The notes: a model not told the origin generated them from the sequence alone. Shown: positions 46,380 to 58,240, counted from the first letter of the stretch. The stretch: 64,000 nt of DNA from Takakia lepidozioides (GCA_030704615.1 CM060733.1:64046001-64110000); one strand, 5' to 3'. Made by a program: numbers and translations.

Positions 46380-49300
46380 GACATGGGAGCTGGGGAGGGA
46401 TCGCAGGGGGGCGACCCAACACAGTCAACTTTGGATACTCCTGCCCGGGTGCTGGAACTGCATCGAGGCAGACGACTCCTCACAGAACACCTCAAAAATC
46501 GCCTCAGAAAAACCCACCTAGAGTCCGGAAGCCGAGGAAGCAAAAAGAGCCCATGGCTTCGCCTGTAAAACCACTTGGGAGACTGGAATCCGAGATATTG
46601 GGTTTGCAAGCAGTTTCACAAGTCACGGATGCGGTGGAGGCCGCTGGAGATGTCGGACTTGAATCTGTAGAAGGGCGGCCCATTGAGCTGACAGAAGCTG
46701 AGGACGACAACGTGGTGCAACTTGACGACTTCCCAGGAGATCGGAACCTGGTGGAGCTTGCTGAGGAGCAAAAACTCCAGGACAGCAGACAGGCTAGTAA
46801 GAGAGGTGAGAGAAGTCAGAAACTCCTGGTGGGTATGCTCATGAGCGCACGAGACATGAACATAGCAGCAAACAGGTTGCTGGCAGGGACTCATAGCAAC
46901 ATAGGCCGCGTTTTGGGCTCCATGGTATATCTCGAGAATCTGAAAGTTCTTTTGTGTCGCATGGTTAGCCTTCCAGTAGTAAGGCAAGCACTGCCAGGGG
47001 ACATCGACCGACTGAAGCACAACTTCAGAGAGGGGTACAGACGGGGATTGGCAGCATTCTACGTCTCCATTGAGAATGACTAGGGTGTCACAAAGGGCCC
47101 CACTGCAGAGGAGCTTCAGAATTGGAGCCCCCACTGGCACACTGTAAATGCCGAGTTTGAATCCTCTCTGAAGACTAATCCCACATTCGCACACATGGCA
47201 GGGAAGATGTTCTTCGTCTGGGACAGGAACCACAGGATGCTTGTCTGGACAAAGTACATAGCTGAAATGCATCCGCAAGATATCAACTGGCATTACATGG
47301 TGGACTGCATTGTCGTGAAGGTGGACGTGAGGGACAGAGGACCGCTGAAGGGTGCCATGGCGGATATAAATCTGTAGTACACTACTATATCCTTCTGTAG
47401 TACCTATTGCGGCGCCGATATAGGCAATGTTCTTGACTGTCACCCACTGTATGAACTGGAAATTGGATTGCTGTGCTGAAATCTGGTTATTTTGGTATCA
47501 TAGTTTTATGTTGTTCCTCTTTTTTTCTCCGTGGCAGGATAACAGAGAGGGCCTTTGTGGAAACTCACCTGGCACATACGCTCTACAGAGTGCAAGAAGT
47601 GGGCACAGCACCGCTGATGGACTTCCAAAAATCCCTCGATCCCGAGCTGTACAGGAAGTCCCTTGCGAAAGGAGATCGCACCTGGTACCGACCAACACTG
47701 GACGCCATGGTGGAGATCCTCTATTCGGTGAGGTTCATCTCAAATTTCCCGATTTAATGCTATTTGTTGCAGGGATCAGTGGCCTGACTGTATCCACTGG
47801 GTATGGGAATGCAGACGAACATTAGGGATGACTTGGCCTATGCCAAAAGGTAGTTTTTTGAGAGTGATGCCCCCAACAAAGCGGACGCGTCGATAGAGAG
47901 TCACATTGTGCAGGCAGGGAGGCGATCACGGACCAAGTACAGGTCCAAACTTGTGAAGCAAGTTGCAATCGCTGACCCTGGCCTTGGTGCCGAGTTCCTG
48001 GCGGAGATAGGACTGCATTACTCCAGACCCATGAAACTGGAAATGTCCATGGAGAAACTTCATCATATCGCAGTGTCTTGTGTTGAGCCGGCGGAGAAGG
48101 TTAGCATGTGTTTGTTCTTGTTTTGTGTCTTCTCGCGATTCTCATGATGAGGTTCTTTTGTCTGACCGATGTTAGGACATGCAGACGAGGTGGTTGTGAA
48201 TCTGGAACGGCCATACAAACACGAAGCTGCTGTACCACTTTACCAACTGACGACAAAATGAACGACTGGCTAAATGTGATGACTTGGTGGCATCAGGTAT
48301 AATGTCCTCCTCTTCTGTGTGTTGGACATCATCGCAATTTCAAATTCATGAATGTTTTGGAGACATGCACTGTTGTAGGTACTGACCCATGCCCAGGAGC
48401 AATTGGATTGCAACACCACCACTTTCAAGTTACAGATCGACTGGACGAAACCGGAGACAATGGAGAACTACGTGCAGTCCTGGCGAGGGCGCTTCGCAAA
48501 CCTCTTTTTCAGAGAAATTGTAAAGGCAAGACGCAGTGTATACATCGAAGAGCAGGAGGGTGCCGACAAAGCGGCAATGCGAGTCATGTTCAGGTAATCT
48601 GCTGCCAATGCATCCCCCTCTTTGCAGTTTTGAGAATTTAGCCAAGCAGTGGTGGGTATTGCGGCGCCGAAATATCCCTCTGCAAGATGTGAATGTTGGG
48701 TAATTGGGGCACGCTCCATTGCGTATTTCGGTGCCGAAATACCTTTTGCATTCAGAACTTCCTCTTGCATGATGCATCAGTGGCATGATTTTTGTTGAAG
48801 TGGCTCGTGATTGCAGGTACATAAATTTTGCTCTCATTCCATCCGGAGCCATTCAAAGGGTTCCACCATTCTTCCTGGCGTGGAGGACACCTGGAGGACG
48901 TGGTACGATGTACACAGAAGTCATGGCGAAGGAATGGCATGTTGAGCATTTGGTAGACTGTCCCTGGTGTGTGGATCTCCCAAGTGGGACCGTTGACCTC
49001 TCGGAGGTTAACTTGAAGAAGGAAACGAATGCCCGGGCTATGAAGGCGCATTTGGATCCCAACCAGAGGACGCGGCAAAACTGAAAGCAGAGGAGGCAGC
49101 AAAGCAGAAAGCACTGAGAAAGTCGGCCAAGGCAGCAGCGTTGGCGAAGGAGCAGATGGAGAAGTAGGCAGCTGAGCAGCCCAAGGACATGAAGAAAAGA
49201 ACGCGCAAACAGGGGCAAGAGACGAAGAGCCCCACACCCAAGAAGAAGAAGCAGCAACATAGTTAGCCAGATGACGAGGATTTCGACGACGATTTCCAGC

Positions 49301-51487
49301 AGGATAACACCCAGGGGGCCACACCTCGTCCGAAAATTCACAAGGGCCAGCGCTCCGGGGGTTCAGCTGCGAAGAGATCACAATACGAGGATGCACCTGG
49401 CAGACCCTACCGTGCGGTGTACATTGCGGGCAGGGAAGTCCTCAAAACACCCACAATTGTGGAGTGTGTTAATGAAAATTTCCTAAGTTCTATGACCAGA
49501 AGGCTGGAGAAAACAAGATTGAGGAAGGCGATGGAGGCCCACCAGGGGAAGGGGAAGAGGAAGGCCACTGGCAATGAAATCGAGGACACTCCCGGCTACA
49601 CAAAGATGATGGAGTATTTTTGTGGCGATGAGCCACGGCAAAAAGAGCACAGTCGGGGGCAGGGTGGTGAAAGTCTCCATCGACATGATCCTTGTGGATA
49701 TCCCGGATGGGCAGGAGATACTGGGACTGGGCTCACTACCGTGGTGGAACAAGTACGACAAAAGATACTGGAGCCACACATTCGGGATGGAGTATTTTGT
49801 GGCGATGAGCTACGGCAAAAAGAGCACAGTCGGGGCAGAGCGGTGAAAGTCTCCATCGACATGATCCTTGTGGATATCCTGGATAGGCAGGAGATACTGG
49901 GACTGGGCTCACTACCGTGGTGGAACAAGTACGACGAAAGATACTGGAGCCACACATTCGGGTTCGCAGCCAACATGTTGGACGACGACGGTTGTATTGT
50001 TGTGCTAGCAGCCGATGGAGAAGTCACTGAGAATAATATCAAAGTATGGACGGGGAGAAGTGCAGCACCCATCCTGAAGAAGATCTGGACTTGCATCAAC
50101 ACGCAGGGTCTTGTCAACGAGGGTCACAAGGTATGCTGCGGTTTTCCTCTGTTCGGCGCCGAAATTGCCCATATACGTGTAGGCCACCTCTGACGTTCTC
50201 CTTTCCTTCTTTGCAGACTCTTATCTTTCAGGCATTCTGCTTCGTGATGGAACATTCGAAATTCAAATTACGTCAAGCAGGCAGACTTGTTGATTCTGCA
50301 ACAGGGTCCAATTCGGGCAAGTCTCCCAGCATTTCCTCGACGGACGACTCTGCAAGGCTGAGTGTATGCACAAACAAAGAATGAAGCACATCAGAACATT
50401 CAAACAGGGAATCATCGGCAGGTTGCATGGTCCCTACAACCGAAACCAATACACTTACTATGGTGCAACTCACTTGAAGACATGCATTGGGCGATGGGGC
50501 TTTGGGCGTCCTTGAATCGGACGAATTTCCTGGATTTCCTCCTCCTCCCCTTCCTCCTCCCCTTCCACGTCCTGTTCTGCGTTGTTGGGATCCTCAGTAG
50601 GAGGCAGACGCTGTAGGCCCGCCAAATTGAAATCGTAGAAGGCCGTATCCCCCTCAAATGAGAACACAAATCGGTTGGACATCCTTTCCGCCCACATACA
50701 GGCACCTGCGAATCGATACGACAGAACCAAAGCCAAAGTCAATACTTGCGAATTCATACGACACAACCAAAGCCAAAGTCAACAATGACTCGCTTCCTCG
50801 CGCAAACAAACAAAGACAATCAAAAACGGTGTCAATTTCGGTGCCACAATCACATAACGCTCTCACCTGTATTAGCAGTGACATCGAGGACCCTGCCTTC
50901 AACATCCGTACACGTTTCCATGAGCATCTGGATGAATGCAGGACTCCTGGTCCTGCCATACCTCCAAGGCTTGCCCGACAAATCACAAAGCATGTCATTC
51001 TCTCCCACATGGTTGAACAGAACGTTATACTCCAGTGGATCAACTGAGGAGGAGACAGAATCGCATCGGCCATTCTTTGCCAGAAAATTGTTTCTTGCGA
51101 GTCCCCAGAAGCCCTTTTTTCTACCACCCCTATGCAGACACGGCTGCCAGAGAAGCCATCAGGAGGGAGGATAGGCCTAATCGGTTCGAGCAATTGATAT
51201 TCGAGAAGGAGCAGAGAATTATAATGAGGCATGAGGCCAAACATGGAATTGTGAAAGGCAGAGTAGGCAAGTTCGTCATAGAATCCGCGTTTGAGAACGA
51301 GGGGGATGATGAGGACAGTTCCGCATCCAGGTGGACAGTTCCAGCTGGTGAGGATGGTATTTTTGAGAGGAGGGCTTCTCAAAGTAACAGCGATATCAGT
51401 AGTGAAGGTTCGGAGGCAGGTGGAGGGCAGCCATCCTTGCATGAGGCCAGGGATGCATTGGACAGTGATCGCGGATCCTCGCCATAG
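46380..51487 (+). pseudogene. Multi-exon element-borne gene with an amino-methyltransferase-like segment
   Basis: A plus-strand coding series starts with a Lys/Pro-rich leader (PRVRKPRKQKEP) and helical sequence (MASPVKPLGRLESEILGLQA and on to 47,377). An in-frame TAG lies at 47,081-47,083. Further exons are 47,539-47,728 (ends GTGAGG), about 47,773-48,100 with TGA at 47,785 and TAG at 47,851, 48,178-48,298 with a frameshift, 48,379-48,593 (VLTHAQEQLDCNTTTFKLQI... to VMFR, bounded by TTGTAG and GTAATC), and about 48,817 onward (FALIPSGAIQRVPPFFLAWR). A Lys/Glu-rich linker leads to the 49.4-50.1 kb segment: VKVSIDMILVDIPDGQEIL, SLPWWNKYD, FAANMLDDDGCIVVLAADGE. This resembles the motif IV to VI region of beta-class N-MTases (the DPPY site would be DIPD). 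The tail ends ...SSEGSEAGGG and a stop at 51,487. The family call is tentative. The copy is dead, but the splice sites are largely preserved. Confidence 0.5.
49609..49965 (+). repeat. 178-bp tandem duplication inside the methyltransferase-like exon
   Basis: Two adjacent copies starting GGAGTATTTT(T)GTGGCGATGA at about 49,610 and 49,789. Each encodes EYFVAMS then GKKSTVG and VKVSIDMILVDI. The first copy carries one extra T. The period is not a multiple of three, so the duplication breaks the frame. Confidence 0.9.
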
Positions 51488-51739
51488 CAAAGTCTCATTT
51501 CGATTCTTCTGTTGTACAGTTCTTAATCACTTAATGAAAAAATTGACGATTTTTGAAATCATTGTGTTGAGACTGTGCATGTCCGATTCCCAACATATCT
51601 TCCGCAAACCACGTACAATGTAATAATGAAAGCAGAAGAGACTCAAAGTAAAGTAAAGAACCCTACAAGTAATTTATGCACACCAGCGAAGCGTGAACTA
51701 GAAGCCATCAAAACACGGCCGTTTCTCACATTCATATTG

Positions 51740-52140
51740 GGAATTTCGGCGCCGAAATAGCCCAGTGTGCGCCTTCATAATATGGACCTTATAAAATTCC
51801 ACGTTGGAATTATGGCACCAAAATAGCACGGTGGAAGCCTTCAGCACACGACACTTCAACACATTCCACTTGGGTATTTCGGCGCCGAAATAGCCCGCTC
51901 TGTGCCATAAAATACGCCAGTATATGACATTTCAAAAGGGAATTTCAGCGCCGAAATACCCCGGTGGAAGTCTTGAAAACACCATTTTAGCACACTACTC
52001 TTGGGAATTTCGGCGCCGAAATAGCACGGTCGAAGTTGGCTGTATTGGCCAGGAACATCTGTATTATAGCAAATCGTGCCCGACTCCGCTGGCATCATGC
52101 AGTTTTCATGCCGACGTGCTATTTCAGCGCCGCAATGCGG
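51740..52140. repeat. Second GGCGCC-palindrome array, ~67-bp period
   Basis: Five copies of GGGAATTTCGGCGCCGAAAT (one strongly mutated) near 51,741, 51,809, 51,877, 51,941 and 52,006, each followed by AGCCC/AGCACGGT. A more diverged site lies near 52,121 and isolated ones near 48,659, 48,725, 50,153 and 53,344. Confidence 0.9.
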
Positions 52141-52199
52141 AGGTCCGAGCCGGGACGCCGGTGGTTTTAGCACAATTTCTTCCCGTAATGTCGTGGCAC

Positions 52200-52620
52200 T
52201 CATGATGAAGAGACGAACACTCCGTCTTCCAGGTCTATCTCGCACAACAAGTATCCACTGTTGTCCACTGGCAGGCCTCACCCAAACAGAATCCCACAGA
52301 AGTGCTCGGAAACTCGTCACCCTGCGTGTACCTTCACTGAAGTCCAACTCCACCATAATGTCTCCCATCTCCGGCTCACGCAATCGCGAACCTGGAATCC
52401 CGCTCCGTCAAATGCAGGTGGCATTTTCACAGGGCGACATTGAGGAAGTGTGCGCCCACCGGGAATGGAGAGGGACAAGTAATCACTGTAGTGTTTCAAC
52501 ACGGAGCTGCAAACATTGAAAACCCACTGCGGAACACCCTCTGACGTGATCTTCTCTGGGGCAATGGCAATACGTGCCCCCATTGGCCGGCAACAAACTA
52601 TCCACACAGCCGATCAAAAA
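52200..52620 (-). CDS. Unidentified minus-strand reading frames
   Basis: Minus-strand frames 52,607-52,317 (GARIAIAPEKITSEGVPQWV, then PAFDGAGFQVRDC) and 52,383-52,200 (EPEMGDIMVELDFSEGTRRV, then VWVRPASGQQWILVVRD) overlap and read like protein sequence. They have no recognised family. They lie between the palindrome array and a plus-strand frame, perhaps as part of the same composite element. Confidence 0.3.
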
Positions 52621-52680
52621 TGACTGCTGCGGCGAGTTCTGGAGGTCTTACTACCATAATATACTGCACCTCCATAGTAT

Positions 52681-53001
52681 TTGCTCCCGGATAGAGCTCT
52701 TGAGTTGTTCAGTCACTCTTCTGGGCCAGGGAATATATTGTTGACACTAAGGGAGAATCGGAACAGGTTTGTCCTCGATGTTTGCGCATTTCACGACGCT
52801 GTGGATGAGGTCCCACCTGGCCTCCAATATCTGCATGTTTTCACGAACATGACCTCTATAGATATCTTGTATCTTTATGTGCGCCATCTTAATCCAGGAA
52901 ACGGTAATGCGCAGTGGACGACTACCGCGCCACTCCTAATTCTGGACATGTGGTTCGACGACTCGGTGGTTCGTGTTGTGGATGTCAACGCAGCAACATA
53001 G
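52681..53001 (+). CDS. 106-codon frame, possible exon of the methyltransferase-like element
   Basis: The frame reads ALELFSHSSGPGNILLTLRE, then VPPGLQYLHVFTNMTSIDIL and ending VRVVDVNAAT. Good codon-like texture but no firm domain. It sits between GGCGCC-palindrome clusters, as the 46-51 kb gene does, and could be an exon of a related copy. Function unknown. Confidence 0.3.
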   Translation: MLPDRALELFSHSSGPGNILLTLRENRNRFVLDVCAFHDAVDEVPPGLQYLHVFTNMTSIDILYLYVRHLNPGNGNAQWTTTAPLLILDMWFDDSVVRVVDVNAAT

Positions 53002-53495
53002 AGCGTTAAGGATCATTGTGGAGGGTGATTGGAGGGCACAGACTCTGGGTTATGGTAGTTCCACAGGTTTCTTATGCCGCAGTGGTCCATTTCTGATGAT
53101 GGAAGCTCGGAGTTGTCGCTGTACAAAATAAAAAGTGTTAGGTTCCCGATGTTTGTATTTCGAGCGTGTATGGCAATTTTCTGTCATGTCAATGTGGGGT
53201 TGATGTTGTGTTGAATGGGGTTTGCAAGTTCAACTGTCGTCTGACCCTAAATATATTACCCTGTCAGCACAATGGCTTGTGAGGGCTACAAGTTTGTGTC
53301 TCTTTCTTGTCATGCACAATGTTTTACAGTCGTGACGTGGAATAACGGCGCCGAAATACCTCATTCCGCATCTTGGACCAGGAGAAACAGACCCTATTAT
53401 CGAGGTATGAGGACCTAATACCGTCAATAAAGACACGAAAATTTCAATTCCGCGGATGCCCGCTCATGAGCTCATAGGCTCATGAAATAGTAAAC

Positions 53496-54024
53496 CTCCT
53501 ACAAGAGAACCTCTTTATGACTGTGATGCCATGTTGTATGATATATACGACTAATAGTCATATATAAGACTGCAATCACACTTTATTTTCAAAGTTTATT
53601 ATGGTTATATACAATCAAACCACTTATGTGATGTATATATGTATACTAGGTGTGTTGGTTAGTGTGTAATGACTTAGTGATGCTATAATGCGGAGGTCTT
53701 ACGTTCAAGTTTGTATTGTCTAGTAATGTGTGGGATGGTGTGGGGTCAATAGTCAACGGTCAACAGTTAACACATATTTCAAATTTTGAATTTCAAAATT
53801 TGACTGCCAAAACTCAAAATTTGAAAGAGTCAAATGGCCTTCAATGGGCCTTCATTTGCAATGATGGATATGACATGGACCAACTATATGATAGTTATGA
53901 CTATACCGCTCTACACCGCTCTACAGTCATAGTAGTGACACGGTTTACATGACTCTAGAGTTTGTAGTCATATACCGCGTTTATGACTGTGGGGCAGTCA
54001 TAACAATCGTGTTTTGTTGTAGTG
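53496..54024. mobile_element. Small CACTA-like non-autonomous element
   Basis: The right end is TTTTGTTGTAGTG at 54,024, the inverse of a CACTACAACAAAA terminus, preceded by a TTATGACTG inverted motif. The left side, CCTACAAGAGAACC near 53,499 followed by TTTATGACTG, mirrors it imperfectly. The interior (about 530 bp) is AT-rich with several TATGACTG/CAGTCATA subterminal motifs and no transposase. Confidence 0.45.
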
Positions 54025-55254
54025 GTGTGTTCAGACTCCGTAATAACATGTGTCGAAAGACCGGAGATTTGCTGTGCACTATTCCACACCAACCGGGTCG
54101 CCTACCTGGACGGCGCGTGTCATTTTAATGTTATGACACGGGTCGTCCCCTGGTTACGACACGTGTAATTACATGACTGTGACACGTTGTATATTGAGTC
54201 AACGGCGCTTGACAATGTATAGTGTGGAAGATTCTACGCGCAGAATTGCGAATGCCTCCACAAATCCATGGACGATGCCACATGTGAGATGTTGTGTTTC
54301 TTTCTACAAATTTGTGGATGATATGACAGAGGTGAGGTGTGGTCCATATTCGACACAGTTTTGGGAGGTGGGTCAGCAACAATACCAGCTGGCAAAGCCG
54401 CACATTTAGTGGGTTCTGAGTTCACGGCGAGGGAAATTCATTTGTTGCTACGTGCAGACCAAGCTTGGCAGCCAGTGTCGCGTTGAATGCGTCTGTCTTG
54501 GAAAGTGCAGCCTCAAACATGGATTTCACAGCCTGCAATTCCACCTTGACATCTTTCGAACTAACCTCAATTATTTCTTTCCAACCTTCCAGCCCATCAA
54601 GGTGGGAAGCTAGTGTGCCAAGCCCCTATCCTAGCCAGAGACCATTCAATTTTCAATGCGTTGGTCCAACACAATAAAATCAATTAGCATCTACAACAAA
54701 ACTTCGTTACGGCCCCTCTCTAATTGTATACTTGAATATTTATTTGTATGCAAAGCCCGCCATACGGTGCACTGGACTTGCTGCAAACATGGAAGGCAAT
54801 GTTTAGGTTTGCAAGGCCAGCAAATATAAAAAAAAATCACAGACATGGGAGTGGCCTTACCGAGCGGGACGGCCCTGCTAAATCTGAGCCCATAGCCCTT
54901 GTTACTGTTTTTGCTCCCAACTATTTCCTATAGAAATGGGGGTCGTCCGTTGGATTGAGCCTGCACACACACAGCATTTGCAGCAATCTGAGAACATGAT
55001 GCTGAGCCCGGTAAGAAAGACAGTGTCAACATTATTGAAATGGAAAATGCAGCTTCATCCTGGACTTACCAAACGTGCCTCCACGCCACTGACTCAGCTG
55101 CGTTCAAATCTGGACTGATTTGTAACATGGCCCCTTACCCTCTTCGCGTTATTTCAAGTACATTGCCATTCAGGGGTATTCCAGTGTTTGACAAGTTCAG
55201 CCCAAGTCTTGTCCGGAATATGCTGGGGTTTGGGGAGCCCCTGGGAGTGTTGAG
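54025..55254 (-). pseudogene. Unassigned DNA with a coiled-coil fragment (54,422-54,644)
   Basis: Minus-strand 54,644-54,422 reads LASHLDGLEGWKEIIEVSSK, DVKVELQAVKSMFEAALSKT and ends NEFPSP stop. This amphipathic segment resembles the N-terminal coiled coil of some plant retrotransposon Gag proteins; I cannot be certain. The rest of 54,025-55,254 has no recognisable gene. Confidence 0.35.
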
Positions 55255-55520
55255 CTGTGACAGGCTGTGTCATACTGTGGTACGCTGTGATAGGCTGTGT
55301 GGCACTGTGGTAAGCTGTGATAGGCTGTGACACGCTGTGGTAGGTTGTGATAGGCTGTGTCACGCTGTGATGGGCTGTGATAGGCTGTGCCACACTGTGA
55401 TGGGCTGTGATAGGCTGTGTCGCGTCATGATGGGCTGTGATAGGCTGTGTCGCGCCGTGATGGGCTGTGATAGGCTGTGCCACACTGTGATGGCCTGTGA
55501 TAAGCTGTGTCGCGCTTGTA
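55255..55520 (-). repeat. 30-bp minisatellite 3' of integrase
   Basis: About nine copies of GCTGTGATAGGCTGTGTCAC-type sequence with an exact 30-bp period (TAGGCTGTG at 55,291, 55,321, 55,351 and so on to 55,471). On the element's coding strand this is CACAGCCTATCACAGCCCAT, the same sense and position relative to integrase as the minisatellite at 15.3 kb. The integrase reading frame runs into it. Confidence 0.9.
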
Positions 55521-56960
55521 CTGCCCGCCCTGGTCATATACGCTCGGCCTAGCGACAAGTGCTCCATACTCTGTTGGTATCATTGGCGCAGCCCGTGACT
55601 GCTTCTGCGTTTCAACATGCAAATCGTACTGCAATGGTTTGTCATGGATACCACTGTACCCCTTCAACTTATTGGCATTGACTCTTCCCAGCATCTCTTT
55701 GTTAATGGTTTGTAACATGGCGGTGTTGTTATCATACATCTTCTGTATGACATAAGGTCCTTTCCATGGTGATTTAAGCTTAGAAGCTTTAATCTTCCCC
55801 TTCTTCTGCAACCAGAGAACCAAATCTCCCGTCTTAAAAGTCTTTAACTTGCCTTCATCAAACTGTTCCTTCCTCTTCATCTGAATTCTGGTCATGTTAT
55901 CAGCTACACCAGCACGTACTTCTTCCACATGGTATAATTCATGTTTCCTGACCTTAATTGAATCTTCCAATTCCATTCTCTTTCCCCATTCCGTTCTCAT
56001 AGTAGGTAACAAGAATTCCACTGGAAGTAAAACTTCCATACCATACACTAATTGGAATGGTGTATACTTAGTGGTGACTTTATATGAAGTCCTGTATGAC
56101 CACAAAGCTGTCAGCAGCTTTGTATCCCAATCCATTCTGTTTGCATTGACTATCTTAGCCAAGATAGTACATAGTATTTTGTTGGTAGCCTCTGCCTGAC
56201 CATTACCCTGTGGGTAAATACGTTGTACTTTTCCTATGCACAATCATGAACTCTTTAGTCAGTAGTTCAATGGTCTCATTAATGAAGTGACTTCCCTGGT
56301 CACTGATAAATTCCAAAGGACAGCGAAATCGTGTAAGTATGTTCTCATACAAGAACCTTGTTGTGGATCTGGTTGTGTTGTCCCTCAAAGCTTTAGCTTC
56401 CACCCACTTCGTAGTATAATCAGTGGCTGTAATTATGTACTTGTTCTGTGTATTCTTGGCCGGTGGATTAATTGGTCCAACAAAGTCTAGTCCCCATTTC
56501 TGGAATGGTTCAGTAGGCATCGTAGGATGCAAAGCCATCTTCCCAGATCTCTGCAAAGGTCCTAGCCTCTGACATTCATCACAACTCTGAATACTTGTGT
56601 ACATCCTTGAACAAAGTAGGCCACCAGTAACCTGCAAGTAGTATCTTCCTACTGGTAGTCTCTTCTCCAAAATGTCCTCCAGCCACCCCTTTATGAACTT
56701 CCTCCAAAACTTTATTTACTTCATGGTGGTACAAGCATCGTTTAAGTACTCCATCAGGTCCAAGCTTATACATTCTGCCTCCTACCATAGTATAAGGTAA
56801 AGCCTTGATAGCAATTCTCTTCCTCTGCTCCTTACCATAACTAGGTGGGCACTGACCATGAGTAAGGTAGTATCTGATTGGCCACTGCCAATCTAACCAT
56901 TCATCTGCACTTCCTTGCACCTCCATTGCAAATAAACTCGCATCAGGTAATTGGTCGTCT
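55521..56960 (-). pseudogene. Ty3/gypsy integrase (second element)
   Basis: On the minus strand the zinc module is [20 protein letters not shown] (56,579-57,049), followed after a frameshift by CDECQRLG. The catalytic core is [38 protein letters not shown] and [20 protein letters not shown], with both Asp residues present. The Glu-containing helix [19 protein letters not shown] is in another frame. The C-terminal domain has GDLVLWLQKKGKIKASKLKS then PWKGPYVIQKM. The breaks are frameshifts near 56,640 and 56,230. Integrase would insert element cDNA; this copy cannot make it in one piece. Confidence 0.9.
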
Positions 56961-58240
56961 ACTCCTGTGGCGGCCTCTCCTGTTGTTAGGCGTGACAATG
57001 ATCTGCACAAGATGCAAACGGCCAGGCTTGTAAACAACTTCGAACTCAAACTCGTACAAGATTATTAACCACCTCGTTATCCTTCCACTTATCAAAGGTT
57101 TGTTCACCAGATATATCAGAGCCTGGTGATCCACATAAAACATAAACTTTCTTCCCAATAGGTAATGCCTGAATTTCTTGACTGCATAAATCATTGCCAG
57201 TGCTTCTCTTTCAGTTGTACTATAGTTCCTTTCAGCACTGTTCATCAACCTGCTAGCATAGTACACAGGTGAATCTAGATTTCTTGTAACATTTTGGGCT
57301 AACACTGCTCCCAACGCTTCTCCTGAGGCATCACAGTGAACATGAAATACTACATGTCAGTGAGGGTTAATCAGCACAGGTGTAGTTGTTACCAACAATG
57401 TAAGTTCCTCAAAAGCCTGTTGACATTCAGCTGTCCATGCAAACACTGCATCTTTCTTCAGAAGCTTGCTCAATGGTGCTGCTATCTGTGCATACATTTT
57501 GACAAATCTTCTGTAATAACTGGTTTGTCCAAGGAATCTCCTTAGACTCTTAACATTTACTGGTGGTGGTGAGGCTTTAATGGCCTCTGTCTTTTTGGGA
57601 TCCACAAGAAGTCCCCTCTTACACACAATGTGTCCCAAAAGCACCCCTGAGTTCACACAGAAAGTACACTTCTCTGGATTCAGCCCCAGACCTCTCATTC
57701 TGCATCTAGCCAAACATAACTCCAATTTATGCAAGTGCTCATTCTTAGAGCTGTACACACTGAAATCATCCAAGAACACCTGCATGAAATCATCCAGATA
57801 CTCATGAAAAGATTCACTTATCACTCTCTGAAAGGTTGCTGGTGCATTACGAAGTCCAAAAGGCATGACTTTGTATGCATAAGCACCCCAGTCTGTGATG
57901 AAAGCTGTCTTTCCCTGGTCTTCTTCTGCCACTTGCACTTGATTATAACCACTGAAGCCATCCATGAATAAGTACATCTCATGGCCTGCCATAGTGTCCA
58001 ATACTGCTTCTGTGAATGACAAAGGGAATGGATCTTTCTTCGTGCAAGCATTCAACTTCTTATAGTTCACACAAACTCTCAGTTTACCATTCTTCTTGGG
58101 AACTATCACAATAGGTGACAACCAAGTTGTATACTCTATCGGGTATACAAAACTTAGCCTCAGCCAACTTCTTGATCTCTTCTCCAACTTCTATGCATAG
58201 TTGGGATTCATTCTGTACCTTGCTTGTTTGATTGGTACTG
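56940..58240 (-). pseudogene. Ty3/gypsy reverse transcriptase and RNase H (second element)
   Basis: The reverse transcriptase (58,187-57,357) has all core blocks: PIVIVPKKNGKLRVCVNYKK LNACTKKD, YLFMDGFSGYNQVQV, MPFGLRNAPATFQ and the catalytic VFLDDFSVYS. The thumb and connection read GLLVDPKKTEAIKASPPPV and SLRRFLGQTSYYRRFVK. After a stop at 57,357 the RNase H (57,314-56,943) continues: VYYASRLMNSAERNYSTTER, EALAMIYAVKKFRHYLLGRK and VDHQALIYL. The final HVADALSR-type motif is altered (HLVQII), consistent with a frameshift. The RT core itself is uninterrupted for about 276 codons, so this element decayed less than the DNMT element. Confidence 0.93.

Noticed and set aside
46616-47443. 275-codon minus-strand frame opposite the methyltransferase-like gene
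   Set aside because: Shadow of the plus-strand coding exons, which have splice sites, Lys/Glu-rich coding texture and continuity with later exons.
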